Source: Candidatus Heimdallarchaeota archaeon (GTDB taxonomy: Archaea > Asgardarchaeota > Heimdallarchaeia > JABLTI01). From it: 52,695 nucleotides of DNA. The notes beneath the pieces are model-generated. The model ran no database searches and was not told the DNA's origin. It was given only the letters and a program-made list of their open reading frames with translations. Of the stretch, positions 52,577 to 52,695 are shown one piece after another; positions within the stretch are counted from its first letter, which is position 1, and the number at the start of each line of letters is the position of its first letter. A program made the position numbers and the translations under genes. The stretch lies in NCBI GenBank assembly GCA_019056785.1, contig DXJV01000091.1, forward strand, positions 1 through 52,695, in the 5' to 3' direction.

Positions 52577-52695
52577 CTACATCATCTGGTTGATAAAGGC
52601 TATTCCTTCCTCACTGAATTCCAAGTCAAGAGTAATTTCATTTGCCTTCGGAGCAATAAGATTTGCAAACGGTTGGTCCCACCAATTCGTAAGAT
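52577..52695 (-). CDS. C-terminal end of an unidentified gene (5' part outside window)
   Basis: An open frame enters from the right edge and ends at a TAG (52577-52579). It encodes at least 38 residues, including LTNWWDQPFANLIAPKA and EITLDLEFSEEGIAFINQ, which have ordinary protein composition. The other two minus-strand frames here hit stops sooner. The fragment is too short to classify. The gap from 52417 to 52576 holds no further ORF and would contain the promoter of pepA. Confidence 0.5.
   Translation of the reverse strand, partial: LTNWWDQPFANLIAPKANEITLDLEFSEEGIAFINQMM

Noticed and set aside
1..52695. tRNA, rRNA, CRISPR array, transposase, phage or plasmid genes
   Set aside because: None was recognised on either strand by eye. 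tRNA genes, especially with introns, could be missed without a covariance-model search.

Overview
The window looks like a chromosomal segment of an Asgard (Promethearchaeati) archaeon. The evidence is the mix of genes. There are several families of eukaryote-like small GTPases: an Arf-like protein with a C-terminal extension, a Ras/Rab-like protein, a Rag/Gtr-like protein with the HKxD motif, and an atypical 'LPGQ' GTPase. There are Roadblock/LC7- and longin-type proteins and two DENN-type candidates. Around these sit archaeal features: mevalonate-pathway enzymes, a tungsten-type aldehyde:ferredoxin oxidoreductase, a DUF134/NifX-like pair, archaeal TATA-like promoters and frequent TTG/GTG starts behind Shine-Dalgarno sites. 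The DNA is visibly AT-rich. No rRNA, tRNA, CRISPR array or insertion sequence was recognised. Assignments come from reading motifs by eye; no database search was possible.

Layout. 1-3.8 kb: a partial TPR-like gene, an Arf-like GTPase, and a lactate-permease-like transporter followed by two tiny overlapping membrane ORFs. 3.9-9.6 kb: a giant membrane-anchored surface protein (FG-GAP plus Ig-like repeats) with a cytoplasmic longin/roadblock-like domain. 9.7-17 kb: a broken DUF362 gene, a surface CBM9/DOMON-like protein, an MFS transporter, a uDENN/longin-like protein, a leucine-rich-repeat protein and two membrane proteins. 16.9-22 kb: diphosphomevalonate decarboxylase and mevalonate kinase, flanking a membrane-anchored winged-helix protein and a secreted four-repeat PepSY-like protein. 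22-28.4 kb: redox genes (ferredoxin-thioredoxin-reductase-like protein, glutaredoxin-like protein, ferredoxin plus AOR), DegV, CitX, an unknown gene, and the divergent DUF134/NifX pair with two matching palindromes between them.

28.4-37.2 kb is rich in eukaryotic-signature-like genes: a folliculin/DENN-like protein, a Ras-like GTPase, two roadblock-like proteins and a TPR protein with a sensor-like C-terminus. They are mixed with a surface protein carrying a CTERM-like tail and a decayed GNAT gene. 37.3-43.9 kb: a CubicO-type serine hydrolase, SurE, an intact Rag/Gtr-like GTPase beside a Rag-like remnant, and a frameshifted GTPase/membrane-protein pair. 44-52.7 kb: an OppA-like surface protein whose lobes appear circularly permuted, an ABC export-type operon (FtsX/MacB-like permease plus two ATPases), a small membrane protein, leucyl aminopeptidase and a partial gene.

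The most interesting theme is the co-occurrence of a folliculin/DENN-like protein, a Rag-like GTPase and roadblock proteins. This resembles the parts list of the eukaryotic FLCN-Rag-Ragulator nutrient-sensing system. The genes are scattered over about 14 kb rather than in one operon, so the functional link is inference. Several genes carry single-base frameshifts, many in homopolymer runs, so sequencing error versus true gene decay must be settled before calling them pseudogenes.
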